Positions 24,966 to 33,478 are shown, counted from the stretch's first letter. The stretch: 64,000 nt of DNA from Streptomyces sp. NBRC 110611 (GCF_001590865.1 NZ_BBUY01000018.1:62001-126000); one strand, 5' to 3'. Notes: generated by a model from the sequence alone, not told the origin. A program made the numbers and translations.

Positions 24966-25106
24966 GACTCCATGTATACCCGAGAGCGACCTTTCGCCGG
25001 TGTAAACGTCTTCGTTGAGAGAAACGAAATGCGGGTCCGTGTCAGCCTCCGTTCCGTCGGCCCGTCGGCTCGTCGGCCAAATCGGCCCCGGATACGGAGG
25101 AATTCC

Positions 25107-25592
25107 ATGGGAAATATCAAGTACGGCATGGTGGCTGCGTTCATGACGGGAATAGCGTTGTTCGCCGTCGGCTGCACCGGGGGTGAGGTGGATTCCGGCA
25201 AGGAGAACAGTGGGCAGGGCTCCGGCGCGTCCGGCAGCGGCAAGGACGCGGACGAGGCCTATAAGTACCGTCAGTGCCTGCGTGAACACGGTGCGAAGGT
25301 GGAGGAGCCCAAGGAGGGTGAGGCCGTCGGCATCCAGGGGGACGACAAGAAGGTCAAGAAGGCCATGGAGGCCTGTAAGGACCTGCCGGGTGCGGGCGGC
25401 GGCAAGGAAATGACGCAGGCCGACAAGGATCGGGCCCTGAAATTCGCCCGGTGCATGCGCGAACACGGCGTCAATGTGCCGGATCCGAAGTTCGAGGGCG
25501 GCGGGATGCGATCGGAGCGCCTGGACTCCGACGTGGACAAGGGGAAGTTCGAGAAGGCGCAGAAGGCGTGCGGTGAACAGAATGGGCGGTGA
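25107..25592 (+). CDS. Secreted lipoprotein with duplicated CxREHG motif
   Basis: This 161-residue protein starts at ATG 25107, six bases after GGAGG. The lipobox is ALFAVGC, with Cys about residue 24, followed by a Gly/Ser/Lys linker. The body has two similar units, YKYRQCLREHGAKVEEPKEG and LKFARCMREHGVNVPDPKFE, each followed by a second Cys (MEACKDLPG and QKACGEQNG), so two Cys pairs may form disulphides. It is first in an operon with the MacA/MacB-like exporter, and its end overlaps the adaptor start. It probably acts outside the membrane as an exporter accessory or sensor of the same stimulus. I do not know the ligand. Confidence 0.85.
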   Translation: MGNIKYGMVAAFMTGIALFAVGCTGGEVDSGKENSGQGSGASGSGKDADEAYKYRQCLREHGAKVEEPKEGEAVGIQGDDKKVKKAMEACKDLPGAGGGKEMTQADKDRALKFARCMREHGVNVPDPKFEGGGMRSERLDSDVDKGKFEKAQKACGEQNGR

Positions 25593-26679
25593 GCGCAGAC
25601 GTTTCCCCGGGAAATACCTGGTCGCCTCGCTGGCCGTGGTGAGCGCGCTGGTGGGCGGTGCGGCCGCCGTCTCGGTGAGCGGTGACAGTGACGACGGCCG
25701 GAGCCATGAGCGGCGCACCGACGGCCTGCCGCAGAAGACCGATACGGTCACGCGGCAGGACCTGAGCAGCCGCACCCAGGTGGACGGAACCCTGGGCTAC
25801 TCCAAGGAACGCAAGCTCAACGGTGGCGCGCAGGGCACGCTCACCTGGCTCCCGGACACCGGTTCGGTGATCAAGCTCGACGATCCGCTCTACGAGGCCG
25901 ACGGTCACAAGGTCCGGCTCATGTACGGCAAGCGGCCCATGTACCGGAAGCTCAAGGCCGGCGACGAGGGGCCCGATGTCCGGCAGCTGAAGCAGAACCT
26001 CCGCGACCTCGGTTACAGCCGGGGACTGACCGTGGACGAATCCTTCACCTCCGGCACCGCCGAGGCGGTCAAGCGCTGGCAGAAGGCGCACGGCCTGAAG
26101 CAGACCGGCGAGACGGGGCCGGACCAGATCGCGTTCGCGCCCGGTTCCGTGCGGGTGCAGAAGAAGGACGCGGCCCTGGGCGACCAGACCGGTCCCGGCC
26201 GTCCGGTGCTGACCACCACCGGCTCCGACCGGGAGGTGCAGATCAAGCTCGACGCCTCCGACGCCGGTCTCGCCGGGCCCGGTACCCGCGTCGAGATCAC
26301 CCTCCCCGACGGGAAACGGGTCAAGGGCAAGGTCGCCTCGGTCGACCACGGCTCCGGTGGGGACGGCAAGGGCCAGGGCGGAGGGGAGGAGTCCAAGAAA
26401 GTCACCGCACGGGTGACCTTCTCCGACCCGTCGGAGGCCAAGGGCCCCGACCAGGCACCGGTCACCGTCGACCTCCAGGGTGAGAAGCGCGAGAACGTGC
26501 TGACCGTTCCCGTCAACGCCCTGCTCGCGCTGCCCGCCGGCGGTTTCGGCGTGCAGGTCGTCGAGGGCGGAAAGGCCCGGGAAGTCCCGGTGAAGCCAGG
26601 CCTGTTCGGGCAAGGGAGGGTCGAGGTCAGCGGATCCGGCCTCAAGGAGGGAATGAAGGTCGGGGTGCCCACGTCATGA
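25582..26679 (+). CDS. MacA-like adaptor with peptidoglycan-binding domain
   Basis: This 365-residue protein starts at ATG 25582, or GTG 25573, overlapping the lipoprotein end. An N-terminal membrane anchor (KYLVASLAVVSALVGGAAAV) is followed by a barrel-sandwich region. Residues about 125-180 form a PG_binding_1 domain (AGDEGPDVRQLKQNLRDLGY, then GTAEAVKRWQKAHGLKQTGE). Later strands (VQIKLDASDAGLAGPGTRVE, VLTVPVNALLALPAGGFGVQ) match the efflux adaptor C-terminal domains. It would link the MacB-type ABC transporter to the cell wall in a Gram-positive. The stop overlaps the ATPase start (ATGA). Confidence 0.9.
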   Translation: MGGERRRFPGKYLVASLAVVSALVGGAAAVSVSGDSDDGRSHERRTDGLPQKTDTVTRQDLSSRTQVDGTLGYSKERKLNGGAQGTLTWLPDTGSVIKLDDPLYEADGHKVRLMYGKRPMYRKLKAGDEGPDVRQLKQNLRDLGYSRGLTVDESFTSGTAEAVKRWQKAHGLKQTGETGPDQIAFAPGSVRVQKKDAALGDQTGPGRPVLTTTGSDREVQIKLDASDAGLAGPGTRVEITLPDGKRVKGKVASVDHGSGGDGKGQGGGEESKKVTARVTFSDPSEAKGPDQAPVTVDLQGEKRENVLTVPVNALLALPAGGFGVQVVEGGKAREVPVKPGLFGQGRVEVSGSGLKEGMKVGVPTS

Positions 26680-27419
26680 GCGCCGTCGTCGAGTTGAACC
26701 AGGTCACCAAGGAGTACCCGGGCGGTGTCGCGGCACTCCGCGGAGTGGACCTGCGCATCGAGCGCGGAGAGCTGCTCGGCATCGTCGGCCCGTCCGGGTC
26801 GGGCAAGTCCACGCTGCTGCACATCGTCGGAACCCTGGACCGGCCCACCGCGGGGACGCTCACCATCACGGGGCACGATGTCGCGGCCCTCTCCGACCGC
26901 CGGCTGTCCGCGCTGCGCGCCCGGCATATCGGCTTCGTCTTCCAGTCCTTCCACCTCATGGCCGGAGCCGGCGCCCAGGACAATGTCGCGGAGGGCCTGC
27001 TCTACAGCGGCCTGCCCCGTGCCGAGCGCCGGGCCCGCGCCGCCGCGGCCCTGGAACGGGTCGGGCTCGCCGACCGGATGCACCACCGCCCGCACGAACT
27101 GTCGGGCGGGCAGCGCCAGCGGGTGGCCATCGCGCGGGCCGTGGTCGGCGAACCGGACCTCCTGCTGGCGGACGAGCCGACCGGCGCGCTCGACTCCGCC
27201 TCCGGCGAGACCGTCCTGGAGCTGCTCCACGACCTCAACGCCGAAGGCGCCACCATCGCGGTGATCACCCATGACCACGAGATCGCCGGTGCGCTGCCGC
27301 GCCAGGTCCGCATCCGTGACGGCGAAGTCGTCGCCGACCGGCGGACCGGCGCTGTCCGGCGGACCGGCGTCGAGCGTGGGGAGACCTCGTGCGAGCGGAG
27401 CGCCGGACATGCGACGTGA
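26676..27419 (+). CDS. MacB-type ABC transporter ATPase
   Basis: This 247-residue protein starts at ATG 26676, overlapping the adaptor stop. It has Walker A (GIVGPSGSGKSTLLHIVG), the Q-loop VFQSFHLMAG, the signature ELSGGQRQRVAIARAVVGEP, Walker B LLLADEPTGALD and the switch His in VITHDHEIA. The GALDS and D-loop residues follow the lipoprotein/macrolide export (LolD/MacB) family. The last 25 residues are a Gly/Arg-rich tail. It overlaps the permease start by 11 bases and would power it. Confidence 0.95.
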   Translation: MSAVVELNQVTKEYPGGVAALRGVDLRIERGELLGIVGPSGSGKSTLLHIVGTLDRPTAGTLTITGHDVAALSDRRLSALRARHIGFVFQSFHLMAGAGAQDNVAEGLLYSGLPRAERRARAAAALERVGLADRMHHRPHELSGGQRQRVAIARAVVGEPDLLLADEPTGALDSASGETVLELLHDLNAEGATIAVITHDHEIAGALPRQVRIRDGEVVADRRTGAVRRTGVERGETSCERSAGHAT

Positions 27420-28608
27420 CCGCCTGACCCCGGCCCGGCTCGGCCCGCGTGACGTGCTCCACGTCGGTTCGGCAGGACTGCGTACCCGGCCGATACGGGT
27501 CGTCCTCTCCGCACTGGGCATCGCCCTCGGCATCGCCACCATGATCGCGGTGGTCGGCATCTCGGCGTCCAGCAAGGCCCAGCTGCTCCAGCAGCTCGAC
27601 CGGCTGGGCACCAACATGCTGACGATCACCCCTGGTCAGGACCTTCTCAGCGGCAAGACGGCGAAACTGCCCAAGGAAGCCCCGGGCATGATCGGCCGCA
27701 TCCCCGGGGTGGAGCACGTCGGCGCGACCGGCGACCTGCAACCCACGGTCCGGCGCAGCGAGAAGATCCCCGAGAGCGACACCAGCGGCATCACCGTGAA
27801 GGCCGCCGACGAGGACCTGCTCAAGGTCCTGCGCGGCACGGTCGACGCGGGCACCTGGCTCAACGCCGCCAACGGGCGCTACCCGGCCGTGGTGCTCGGG
27901 CACATCGCCGCCGAACGCCTCGGCATCACCACGCCCGGTCAGCAAGTCCTCATCGGCAGCAGGTACTTCACGGTCATCGGCGTCCTCGACCCGCTGCCGC
28001 TGGCGCCGGAGATCGAACGGTCGGCACTGGTGGGCTGGCAGGCCGCGAGCGCGTTGCTGGGCTTCGACGGTCACCCCACCCAGATCTACGAGCGCTCCAC
28101 GGACGCCTCGGTGGACACGGTGCGGGGCCTGATCCCGCGCACCGCCGATCCGCAGGCTCCGAACAACGTACGGGTCACCGACCCGTCGTCGGCGCTCCAG
28201 GCCAAGGCCGCCACCGAAGGGGCCTTCACCAACCTCCTGCTGGGGCTGGGCGGAGTGGCGCTGCTGGTCGGTGGGGTCGGCGTGGCCAACACCATGATCA
28301 TCTCGGTGCTGGAGCGGCGGCACGAGATCGGCCTGCGCCGCTCGCTGGGCGCCACGCGAGGCCAGGTCCGTATCCAGTTCGTCACCGAATCACTGCTGCT
28401 GTCCGGGCTCGGCGGGCTGGCCGGAGTGGTGCTGGGCGCGGCGGCCACCTATGTGTTCGCCGCCTCGGGCGGCATGCCGTGGGTGGTACCCCTGTGGGCG
28501 GTCGGCGGCGGCTTCGCCGCCACCCTGCTCATCGGGTCGGTGGCAGGCCTGTACCCGGCGGTCCGCGCCGCCCGCCTCTCACCGACGCTCGCCCTGCACG
28601 CGGGCTAG
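27409..28608 (+). CDS. MacB-type ABC transporter permease
   Basis: This 399-residue protein starts at ATG 27409 (MRRDRLTPARLGPRDVLHVG), overlapping the ATPase end. It has the MacB/FtsX layout: a first membrane helix (LSALGIALGIATMIAVVGIS), a large extracytoplasmic domain (about 50-270), then three C-terminal helices including LLGLGGVALLVGGVGVANTM and LGGLAGVVLGAAATYVFAAS. The coupling stretch is LERRHEIGLRRSLGATRG. The TAG stop lies within the CTAG at the left end of a MITE-like element. With the lipoprotein, adaptor and ATPase it forms one export operon under the divergent OmpR-type pair. Confidence 0.94.
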   Translation: MRRDRLTPARLGPRDVLHVGSAGLRTRPIRVVLSALGIALGIATMIAVVGISASSKAQLLQQLDRLGTNMLTITPGQDLLSGKTAKLPKEAPGMIGRIPGVEHVGATGDLQPTVRRSEKIPESDTSGITVKAADEDLLKVLRGTVDAGTWLNAANGRYPAVVLGHIAAERLGITTPGQQVLIGSRYFTVIGVLDPLPLAPEIERSALVGWQAASALLGFDGHPTQIYERSTDASVDTVRGLIPRTADPQAPNNVRVTDPSSALQAKAATEGAFTNLLLGLGGVALLVGGVGVANTMIISVLERRHEIGLRRSLGATRGQVRIQFVTESLLLSGLGGLAGVVLGAAATYVFAASGGMPWVVPLWAVGGGFAATLLIGSVAGLYPAVRAARLSPTLALHAG

Positions 28609-28772
28609 GGCCTGTCTCTCCGATCTCCGTGGATCAGCCTGCGGCGCCTGGTGCCGTGCATCGCAAGGCGGAGCATTGCCCGCGGACTGGGTGTCCGTGG
28701 GTGATGTGACAACGCGGCGAGGTGCGGTGCCAGGCGCCGCAGGCCCGCGGAGATCGGAGAGACAGGCCCTAG
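28605..28772. mobile_element. MITE-like element with perfect 24-bp terminal inverted repeats
   Basis: The ends 28606-28629 (TAGGGCCTGTCTCTCCGATC, then TCCG) and 28748-28771 are exact reverse complements over 24 bases. Both are flanked by CTAG. Inside, GCCTGCGGCGCCTGG (28637-28651) pairs with a complementary stretch near 28726-28745. The element is about 166 bases and has no gene. IS5/IS427-group elements commonly have GGGCCTGT-type ends and target CTAG or TA, so it fits a non-autonomous derivative. It also could act as a hairpin terminator for the permease operon. Confidence 0.75.
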
Positions 28773-28850
28773 GTACGGGACAGGTACACATGCCGGACTC
28801 CCCCGAGCGCGCCCAGGCCACCACTCAACCGGGCGCGCCCGGGCCGCCGT

Positions 28851-29603
28851 TCACCCGGCCGGGGTGTCACCGGCGGGCAGTCGTACGCCGATTGTGAGAC
28901 CGCCGTCCGGGTTGGCGGTCGCGGTGGTGGTGGCGCCATGTGCGCGGGCCACGGCGGCGACGATGGACAGGCCGAGTCCCTCTCCCCGGCCGGCGCGCCG
29001 GTCGAGGTCACGGCCGCGGCGGAACGGCTCGAAGAGGCTCGCCACCTCCTCCGCCGGCACCCGGGGCCCGGTGTTGCGGACGGTCAGGGCATCGGCGGTG
29101 CAGCGCACCTCGACCGTGCCGCCGGGCCGGTTGTACAGGACGGCGTTGCGCAACAGGTTCCCGACCAGCGTGGCCATCAGGGCGGGGCCGCCCCGCAGCG
29201 GGCGGGGCACGGTGACCTCCAGCGTGACGGCGTGCTCCTCGGCGAGCGCCTCCGCAGCTGTGGCCTCCTGGCGGGTGACCTGGCCCAGGTCGAAGGGCTC
29301 GAAACGTTCGACCCCCCGCTCCCCCTTGGCGAGGGTGAGCAGGCTGTCGAGCAGGCGCTCGCTGCGGCGGTTGGAGTCCAGCAGGGCCTGGCGCACCTCG
29401 GCCAGCTCCTCGGGGCTCGGGTCCTCCAGCCCGATCTGGAGGGCGGCGCGCTGCCCGGCGAGGGGCGTGCGCAGTTCATGCGAGGCGTTGGCGATGAAGC
29501 GCCGCTGGCTGTCGAAGGCGGCCTCCGGCCTGGCGAGCAGGGAGTCGAAGGTGTCGGACAGGTCCTTGAGTTCGTCGTCGGGGCCGTCCAGGCCGAACGG
29601 ATA
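28851..29603 (-). pseudogene. Histidine kinase remnant (C-terminal two thirds)
   Basis: The frame is open from about 29603 to a stop at 28851 and encodes GLDGPDDELKDLSDTFDSLL, the HisKA box RRFIANASHELRTPLAGQRA with its His, NLLRNAVLYNRPGG, and EGLGLSIVAAVARAHG. The N-terminal membrane and sensor part is absent. Directly upstream (29604 and above) the sequence changes to a MacB permease in a different frame, so a deletion joined the two genes. No start codon or ribosome-binding site is apparent at the junction. The catalytic core is otherwise intact and could be expressed only by read-through or from GTG 29396, which lies after the phospho-His. Confidence 0.85.
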
Positions 29604-30484
29604 TCACCATGGTGTTGGCCACGCCGATGCCGCCGACCAGGAGCGCCACCGCGCCCAGGCCCACGAGGAGGCCGGTGAAGGCCTTCTCCCCCGCCTGCTG
29701 GGCGGCGAGCGCGTCGGAGGGACGGGAGACCGGCCACCCTCGACGGGTCCGCGGGGTCGGCGGTCGCCGCGAGCAGCGCGCGTACCTCTTCGACCTTCTT
29801 CTTCTCCGCGCGAATGTAGACGGTGGTGGGATGGCCGTCGAAGCCGAGCCGCTCGCGGGCGGTGTCCCAGTCCACGAGTACCGCGGTGTCCAGTTCGGGT
29901 GCGAGCGGGGCGGCGGCCAGGATGCCGGTGACGGTGAACCACTGTCCGCCCAGCCGGATCTGCGTGCCGGGTGTCGTCACCCCCAGCCGCCGGGCCGTCT
30001 CGGCGCCGAGTACGGCGGTGGGGTACCGGCCGGTGGCCGCGTCGAACCAGCGGCCCTCGGCCATCCGCGCCCCGACCGCCGCGGGCAGGTCGCGGCGGGC
30101 GGCGTAGGTGCCGATCGCGCCGGACTGCTCCTCGGGGATCTTGTCGGTACGGTAGGCCCTGATGCCGTCCACCCGGCCGGTCGCGGAGGCGCGCTCGACG
30201 CCCGCGATCCTGCCGATCATGTCCGTGGCCGGCTCGGGGAGTTTCGCGTCGCTGCCGTCCAGGGCCTTGCCGGGGTGGACGGTCAGCAGGTTGGTGCCCA
30301 GCCGGTCCAGGGTCCGGTCGAGTTCGGCGCGGCTGGAGGTGGAGATGCCGACGGTGGCGACCATCGCGGCGATCCCGATGGCGATACCGAGGGCGGACAG
30401 GAAGACCCGCAGGGGCCTGGTGCGCAGTCCGAAGGCCCCGACGCGCAGCAGGTCCGCCGGCGAGAGCCGGGCCGGGGTCAGCAT
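29604..30484 (-). pseudogene. Truncated, frameshifted MacB permease
   Basis: The start at 30484 (MLTPARLSPADLLRVGAFGL) and the first 240 residues match the intact permease at 27409-28608, including LSALGIAIGIAAMVATVGIS. Near 29735 the frame shifts: the text changes from PADPSRVA to an Arg-rich out-of-frame stretch, while the true continuation (GLGAVALLVGGIGVANTMVI) is in another frame. At about 29604 the gene stops abruptly in the second membrane helix, after MVISV, and kinase sequence begins. The last two membrane helices are lost. It overlaps the intact ATPase gene by seven bases, showing the former operon. Confidence 0.88.
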
Positions 30485-31191
30485 GCCGTCGCCTCCTCGC
30501 GCCCGCCGGGCCGCGCCGCGGAGTCGTACCGGACCCGGCCGTCGAGCATGGCGACCTGGCGCGGCAGGCTCGCCGCGATGTCCTGATCGTGGGTGATGAC
30601 GACGATCGTGGTCCCTCCGGCGTGCAGCTCGTGCAGCAGCTCCATGACGGCCGCGCCGGACGCGGAGTCCAGCGCGCCGGTGGGCTCGTCCGCCAGCAGC
30701 AGACCGGGCTCGCCGACCACCGCGCGGGCGATCGCGACCCGCTGCTTCTGGCCTGCGGACAGCTCGTGCGGCCGGTGGTGCAGGCGCTCCCCCAGGCCCA
30801 CGCGGGCCAGCACGGCCGCGCCCCGCTCCCTGCGCTCGGTGCGTGAACGGCCGCTGTAGAGCAGGCCGTCGGCCACGTTGTCCAGCGCGGTGGCGCTCTC
30901 GGCGAGGTGGAAGTGCTGGAAGACGAAGCCGATGGACCGGGCGCGCAGCGCGGCCAGTCCGCGGTCGCTGAGCGCCGCCACGTCGTGTCCGTCCACGCGC
31001 ACCAGACCCGACGTGGGCCGGTCCAGGATCCCCATGATGTTGAGCAGCGTCGACTTGCCCGATCCGGACGGACCGACGATGGCCAGCAGCTCGCCCCGCC
31101 CCACGGTGAGGTCGACACCGGCCAGCGCGGCGACGCCGGGGTAGGCGCGGGTGACGTCCCGCAGTTCGACGACCGGTTCCCGCGCCGTCAT
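30478..31191 (-). CDS. MacB-type ABC ATPase (orphaned)
   Basis: This 237-residue protein is complete: Walker A (GPSGSGKSTLLNIMG), Q-loop VFQHFHLAES, signature ELSAGQKQRVAIARAVVGEP (Ala replaces the first Gly of LSGGQ), Walker B LLLADEPTGALD and switch VITHDQDIA. It overlaps the remains of the adaptor (start) and of the permease (end). It is a paralogue of 26676-27419. Because both partners are truncated, it has no cognate permease in this locus; it might work with the intact neighbour or be on its way to decay. Confidence 0.9.
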   Translation of the reverse strand: MTAREPVVELRDVTRAYPGVAALAGVDLTVGRGELLAIVGPSGSGKSTLLNIMGILDRPTSGLVRVDGHDVAALSDRGLAALRARSIGFVFQHFHLAESATALDNVADGLLYSGRSRTERRERGAAVLARVGLGERLHHRPHELSAGQKQRVAIARAVVGEPGLLLADEPTGALDSASGAAVMELLHELHAGGTTIVVITHDQDIAASLPRQVAMLDGRVRYDSAARPGGREEATAC

Positions 31192-31677
31192 CGCGGCACC
31201 GTCACCTTCAGGCCGGCCCGCAGGCCCTCGCCGGCCACCTCGACCTCTCCGTTGCTGAACATCCCGAGTTTCACGGGAACCAGACGGGTACGACCCCCGC
31301 CTTCCGGGACCTCCACGCCGTACCCACCGCCCGTCCGGGCCACGAGCGCCGTGACGGGCACGTGGAACACGTCCTTGCGGACCTCGCTGGTGAACTCGGC
31401 GTCGACCGTGACGTTCTCCAGCTCCCCCAGCGCCTTCTGGTCGCGGACCGCGATCCGCACCTCCACCTCGGTCTTCGGCTTCGTATCGGCCGCGCCGCCG
31501 GCCTTGTCACCGGCCTTGTCACCGGTGACAGTGCGGACGTCCGCGATGCGCCCCTGTACCGCTTCGCCGCCCGGCAGGACGACCCGCACGGCGCTGCCCT
31601 TCTTCGCCAGCTGCTGGTCGGCGAGGGGAAGCCGGGCGGTGACCGCCCGGTCGCCATGGCTGTAGGTGAACACATGA
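31188..31677 (-). pseudogene. MacA-like adaptor remnant (C-terminal part)
   Basis: From about 31677 to the stop at 31188 the text reads FTYSHGDRAVTARLPLADQQ, AVRVVLPGGEAVQGRIADVR, a Lys/Asp/Ala linker, ELENVTVDAEFTSEVRKDVF and VPVTALVARTGGGYGVEVPE. This is the C-terminal half of an efflux adaptor. The N-terminal anchor, barrel and any peptidoglycan-binding domain are missing. The frame continues upstream to 31862, but that text is unrelated. Four bases overlap the ATPase start. It is the third damaged member of this locus. Confidence 0.8.
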
Positions 31678-31898
31678 ACGCACCGGGACGTCCGAAGGAC
31701 GAAGTCGTCCGACGCATGGCATTCCTCCTGGTCAACCCTTGGCTCCGCGGCACGTTCCGCATCGCCCTGCTTCAGGTGTACGGGAGGACTGCTTTCGTCA
31801 ACCTTTCGCCCGGCCGCAGTGAGGAAGTGGCGGTAGAGCAGGGTCCGGGAGACGCATGTCAACTAAGGTTCCGCCGAGACGGATGGGGAGGCGACGCT

Positions 31899-32336
31899 AT
31901 GGCAAAGGCTCTGCGGGCACTCACACAGCTGATGGGCTGGGCCTGCGTCCTGATCGGGGTATTTCATGTGCTGCTCGGCAACGCAGCGATCCCCGGCGCA
32001 GGTTCGGCCGGCACGACGGTCGACAGCTGGGGCCGGTTCATGGGGGCCAGCTTCGCCGGCTACGGGCTGGCCTGGCTCTGGGCCGCTCGGCAGCGCCCCA
32101 TCCCGGCCCGGGCGGTGCGGTGGCTGGCCGGCGTCTTTCTCCTGGGCGGCGCGGGGCGGCTGCTCTCGCTCGTCCTTCACGGCTGGCCGCAGTGGTTCCA
32201 GATCCCCCTGGCGGCGATCGAACTCGGCCTGCCGCCGGTCTTCTTCTGGCTTGCCGACGCAGAGGAACGAGCGGCGGAAAGAGCAGCGGAACGCGCGCTG
32301 CGCGACAGCGCGGAGACCACGCCCACTGGGCAGTAA
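31899..32336 (+). CDS. DUF4345-like membrane protein
   Basis: This 145-residue protein starts at ATG 31899 after GGGGAGG with seven bases spacing. It has four membrane helices: LTQLMGWACVLIGVFHVLLG, FMGASFAGYGLAWLWAARQR (conserved Gly-Tyr-Gly), VRWLAGVFLLGGAGRLLSLV and WFQIPLAAIELGLPPVFFWL. The order and the GAGRLLS motif match the DUF4345 family. The C-terminal tail has repeated Ala-Glu-Arg units (ERAAERAAERALR). It appears monocistronic, next to the adaptor remnant on the opposite strand. Function unknown. Confidence 0.83.
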   Translation: MAKALRALTQLMGWACVLIGVFHVLLGNAAIPGAGSAGTTVDSWGRFMGASFAGYGLAWLWAARQRPIPARAVRWLAGVFLLGGAGRLLSLVLHGWPQWFQIPLAAIELGLPPVFFWLADAEERAAERAAERALRDSAETTPTGQ

Positions 32337-32366
32337 ATGCCCTACGGCCGAGGGGAGTCCGACACC

Positions 32367-32432
32367 TTCCGGACGGCAATTCCGGACGGCACTTCCGGAA
32401 CGGCGCTTCCGGACGGCACTTCTGGACGACGC
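32367..32432. repeat. 13-bp tandem repeat downstream of DUF4345 gene
   Basis: Five units of 13 bases (one of 14) begin TTCCGGACGGCA(A/C); the third is TTCCGGAACGGCGC and the last has TTCTGGACGACGC. They fill most of the 165-base convergent gap between the DUF4345 gene and the alpha/beta hydrolase. No other element is seen there. Confidence 0.85.
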
Positions 32433-32501
32433 CCTCAAGCGCTGCGCCCAGTCACAGTGTCAGCATGCCGCCCGTCGCGGTGCGCCGCTCACCGGCAGCT
32501 G

Positions 32502-33413
32502 TCAGTCGACGGAGTCCATGAAGCTCAGCATCCGGCGGTTGACCTCCTCCGCGTGGTCGAACTGCGGTCCGTGGCCGGTGTTTGACACGATTTCGGCTCG
32601 GGCGCCAGGGATCAGGCGCGGAACCCGCTCCGCTTGCCGACGCGGATGCACGAGGAGGCTTCGCTTGCCGAGCACCAGGTAGAGCGGGGTGCGGATGGTG
32701 GACAGTTCGTCCTCGGACAGCGGCAGGGGGGACGGGCGGCGTATGCGGTAGGCACGGACACCGAGCCTGATCATGGTGCGCAGCTGCGGCACGATGAGGA
32801 CCGGCTGCTCCAGCCAGGCCGCCAGGCGCGGACGCAGCGCCTTGGGTGCGAAGGTCGCGAAGAGGCTGACGAAGATCCAGACGAAGAAGCGCAGCCCCAC
32901 CTTCTCCAGGCCGCCGGGGTCGAGGAGGGTGACCGAGGCGAGGCGGCCGGGCCCGCGGTGCGCCTGGTTCAGAGCGAGCCATCCGCCGTACGAGCTGCCG
33001 ACGAGGTGTACGCGGTCGAGCCCGAGCCCGGCGAGCGCCTCGTCCAGCCACTGTGCGGCGCGTTCGGGCTGGTGGATGGGTTCGCGCTGCACGCTGCGTC
33101 CGGGGTCGCCCGGGGTGTCGAGGGCGTAGACGGGGCGGTCGGCGCTGAGGGCGGGGGTGTTGGGGTACCACATGGCGGCGCAGGAGCCCGCCCCGTGCAC
33201 GAGGACGACGGGGGTGCGGGACCGGGCGGCCTGGTCCGCGGGGTCGTAACGGTAGACGTGTGTGGTGCCGAAGGAGGTCTCCACGTCCTGTTCCGCGGCT
33301 GCGGATGCGCCGAGGGCGTAGACCGCGTCGCAGGCTGCGAAGTAGCGGTCCCGCCAGGCATCGCTCACGTAGCGGCCGACATCGGCCTGGGTGCGGGCAA
33401 CGGTCTCGGACAC
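32502..33413 (-). CDS. Alpha/beta hydrolase
   Basis: This 303-residue protein starts at GTG 33413 because GGAGG lies six bases upstream; upstream frame sequence overlaps the operator. It has the oxyanion motif VVLVHGAGSCAAMWY, the nucleophile elbow VHLVGSSYGGWLAL (Ser), an acid in the region after LGKRS, and the catalytic His in IVSNTGHGPQFDHAEEV. The cap includes hydrophobic helices (FFVWIFVSLFATFA). No signal peptide, so cytoplasmic. It is divergent from a TetR regulator with palindromes between, a common arrangement for substrate-induced hydrolases. The substrate is unknown. Confidence 0.9.
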   Translation of the reverse strand: MSETVARTQADVGRYVSDAWRDRYFAACDAVYALGASAAAEQDVETSFGTTHVYRYDPADQAARSRTPVVLVHGAGSCAAMWYPNTPALSADRPVYALDTPGDPGRSVQREPIHQPERAAQWLDEALAGLGLDRVHLVGSSYGGWLALNQAHRGPGRLASVTLLDPGGLEKVGLRFFVWIFVSLFATFAPKALRPRLAAWLEQPVLIVPQLRTMIRLGVRAYRIRRPSPLPLSEDELSTIRTPLYLVLGKRSLLVHPRRQAERVPRLIPGARAEIVSNTGHGPQFDHAEEVNRRMLSFMDSVD

Positions 33414-33440
33414 GGCTACCTCCGGGGTTTCGAGCCTTCG

Positions 33441-33478
33441 TGATACGACCGTACCACGGTACTGATACAGCTGTATCA
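33441..33478. promoter_or_regulatory. TetR operator candidates in divergent promoter
   Basis: TGATACAGCTGTATCA (33463-33478) is a perfect 16-base palindrome. A related TGATAC half (33441-33446) and the GTACCACGGTAC palindrome (33451-33462) lie beside it. The cluster sits between the divergent hydrolase (start 33413) and TetR gene (start 33547), so one regulator could control both. Confidence 0.75.

Noticed and set aside
28606-28771. CRISPR-like or tRNA-like structure at the large inverted repeat
   Set aside because: There are only two arms and no spaced repeats or cloverleaf; terminal inverted repeats with CTAG fit a MITE or terminator.
31677-31862. N-terminal extension of the MacA remnant as a real chimeric protein
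   Set aside because: The text has no adaptor features and no membrane anchor; it is better seen as chance open frame before the remnant.
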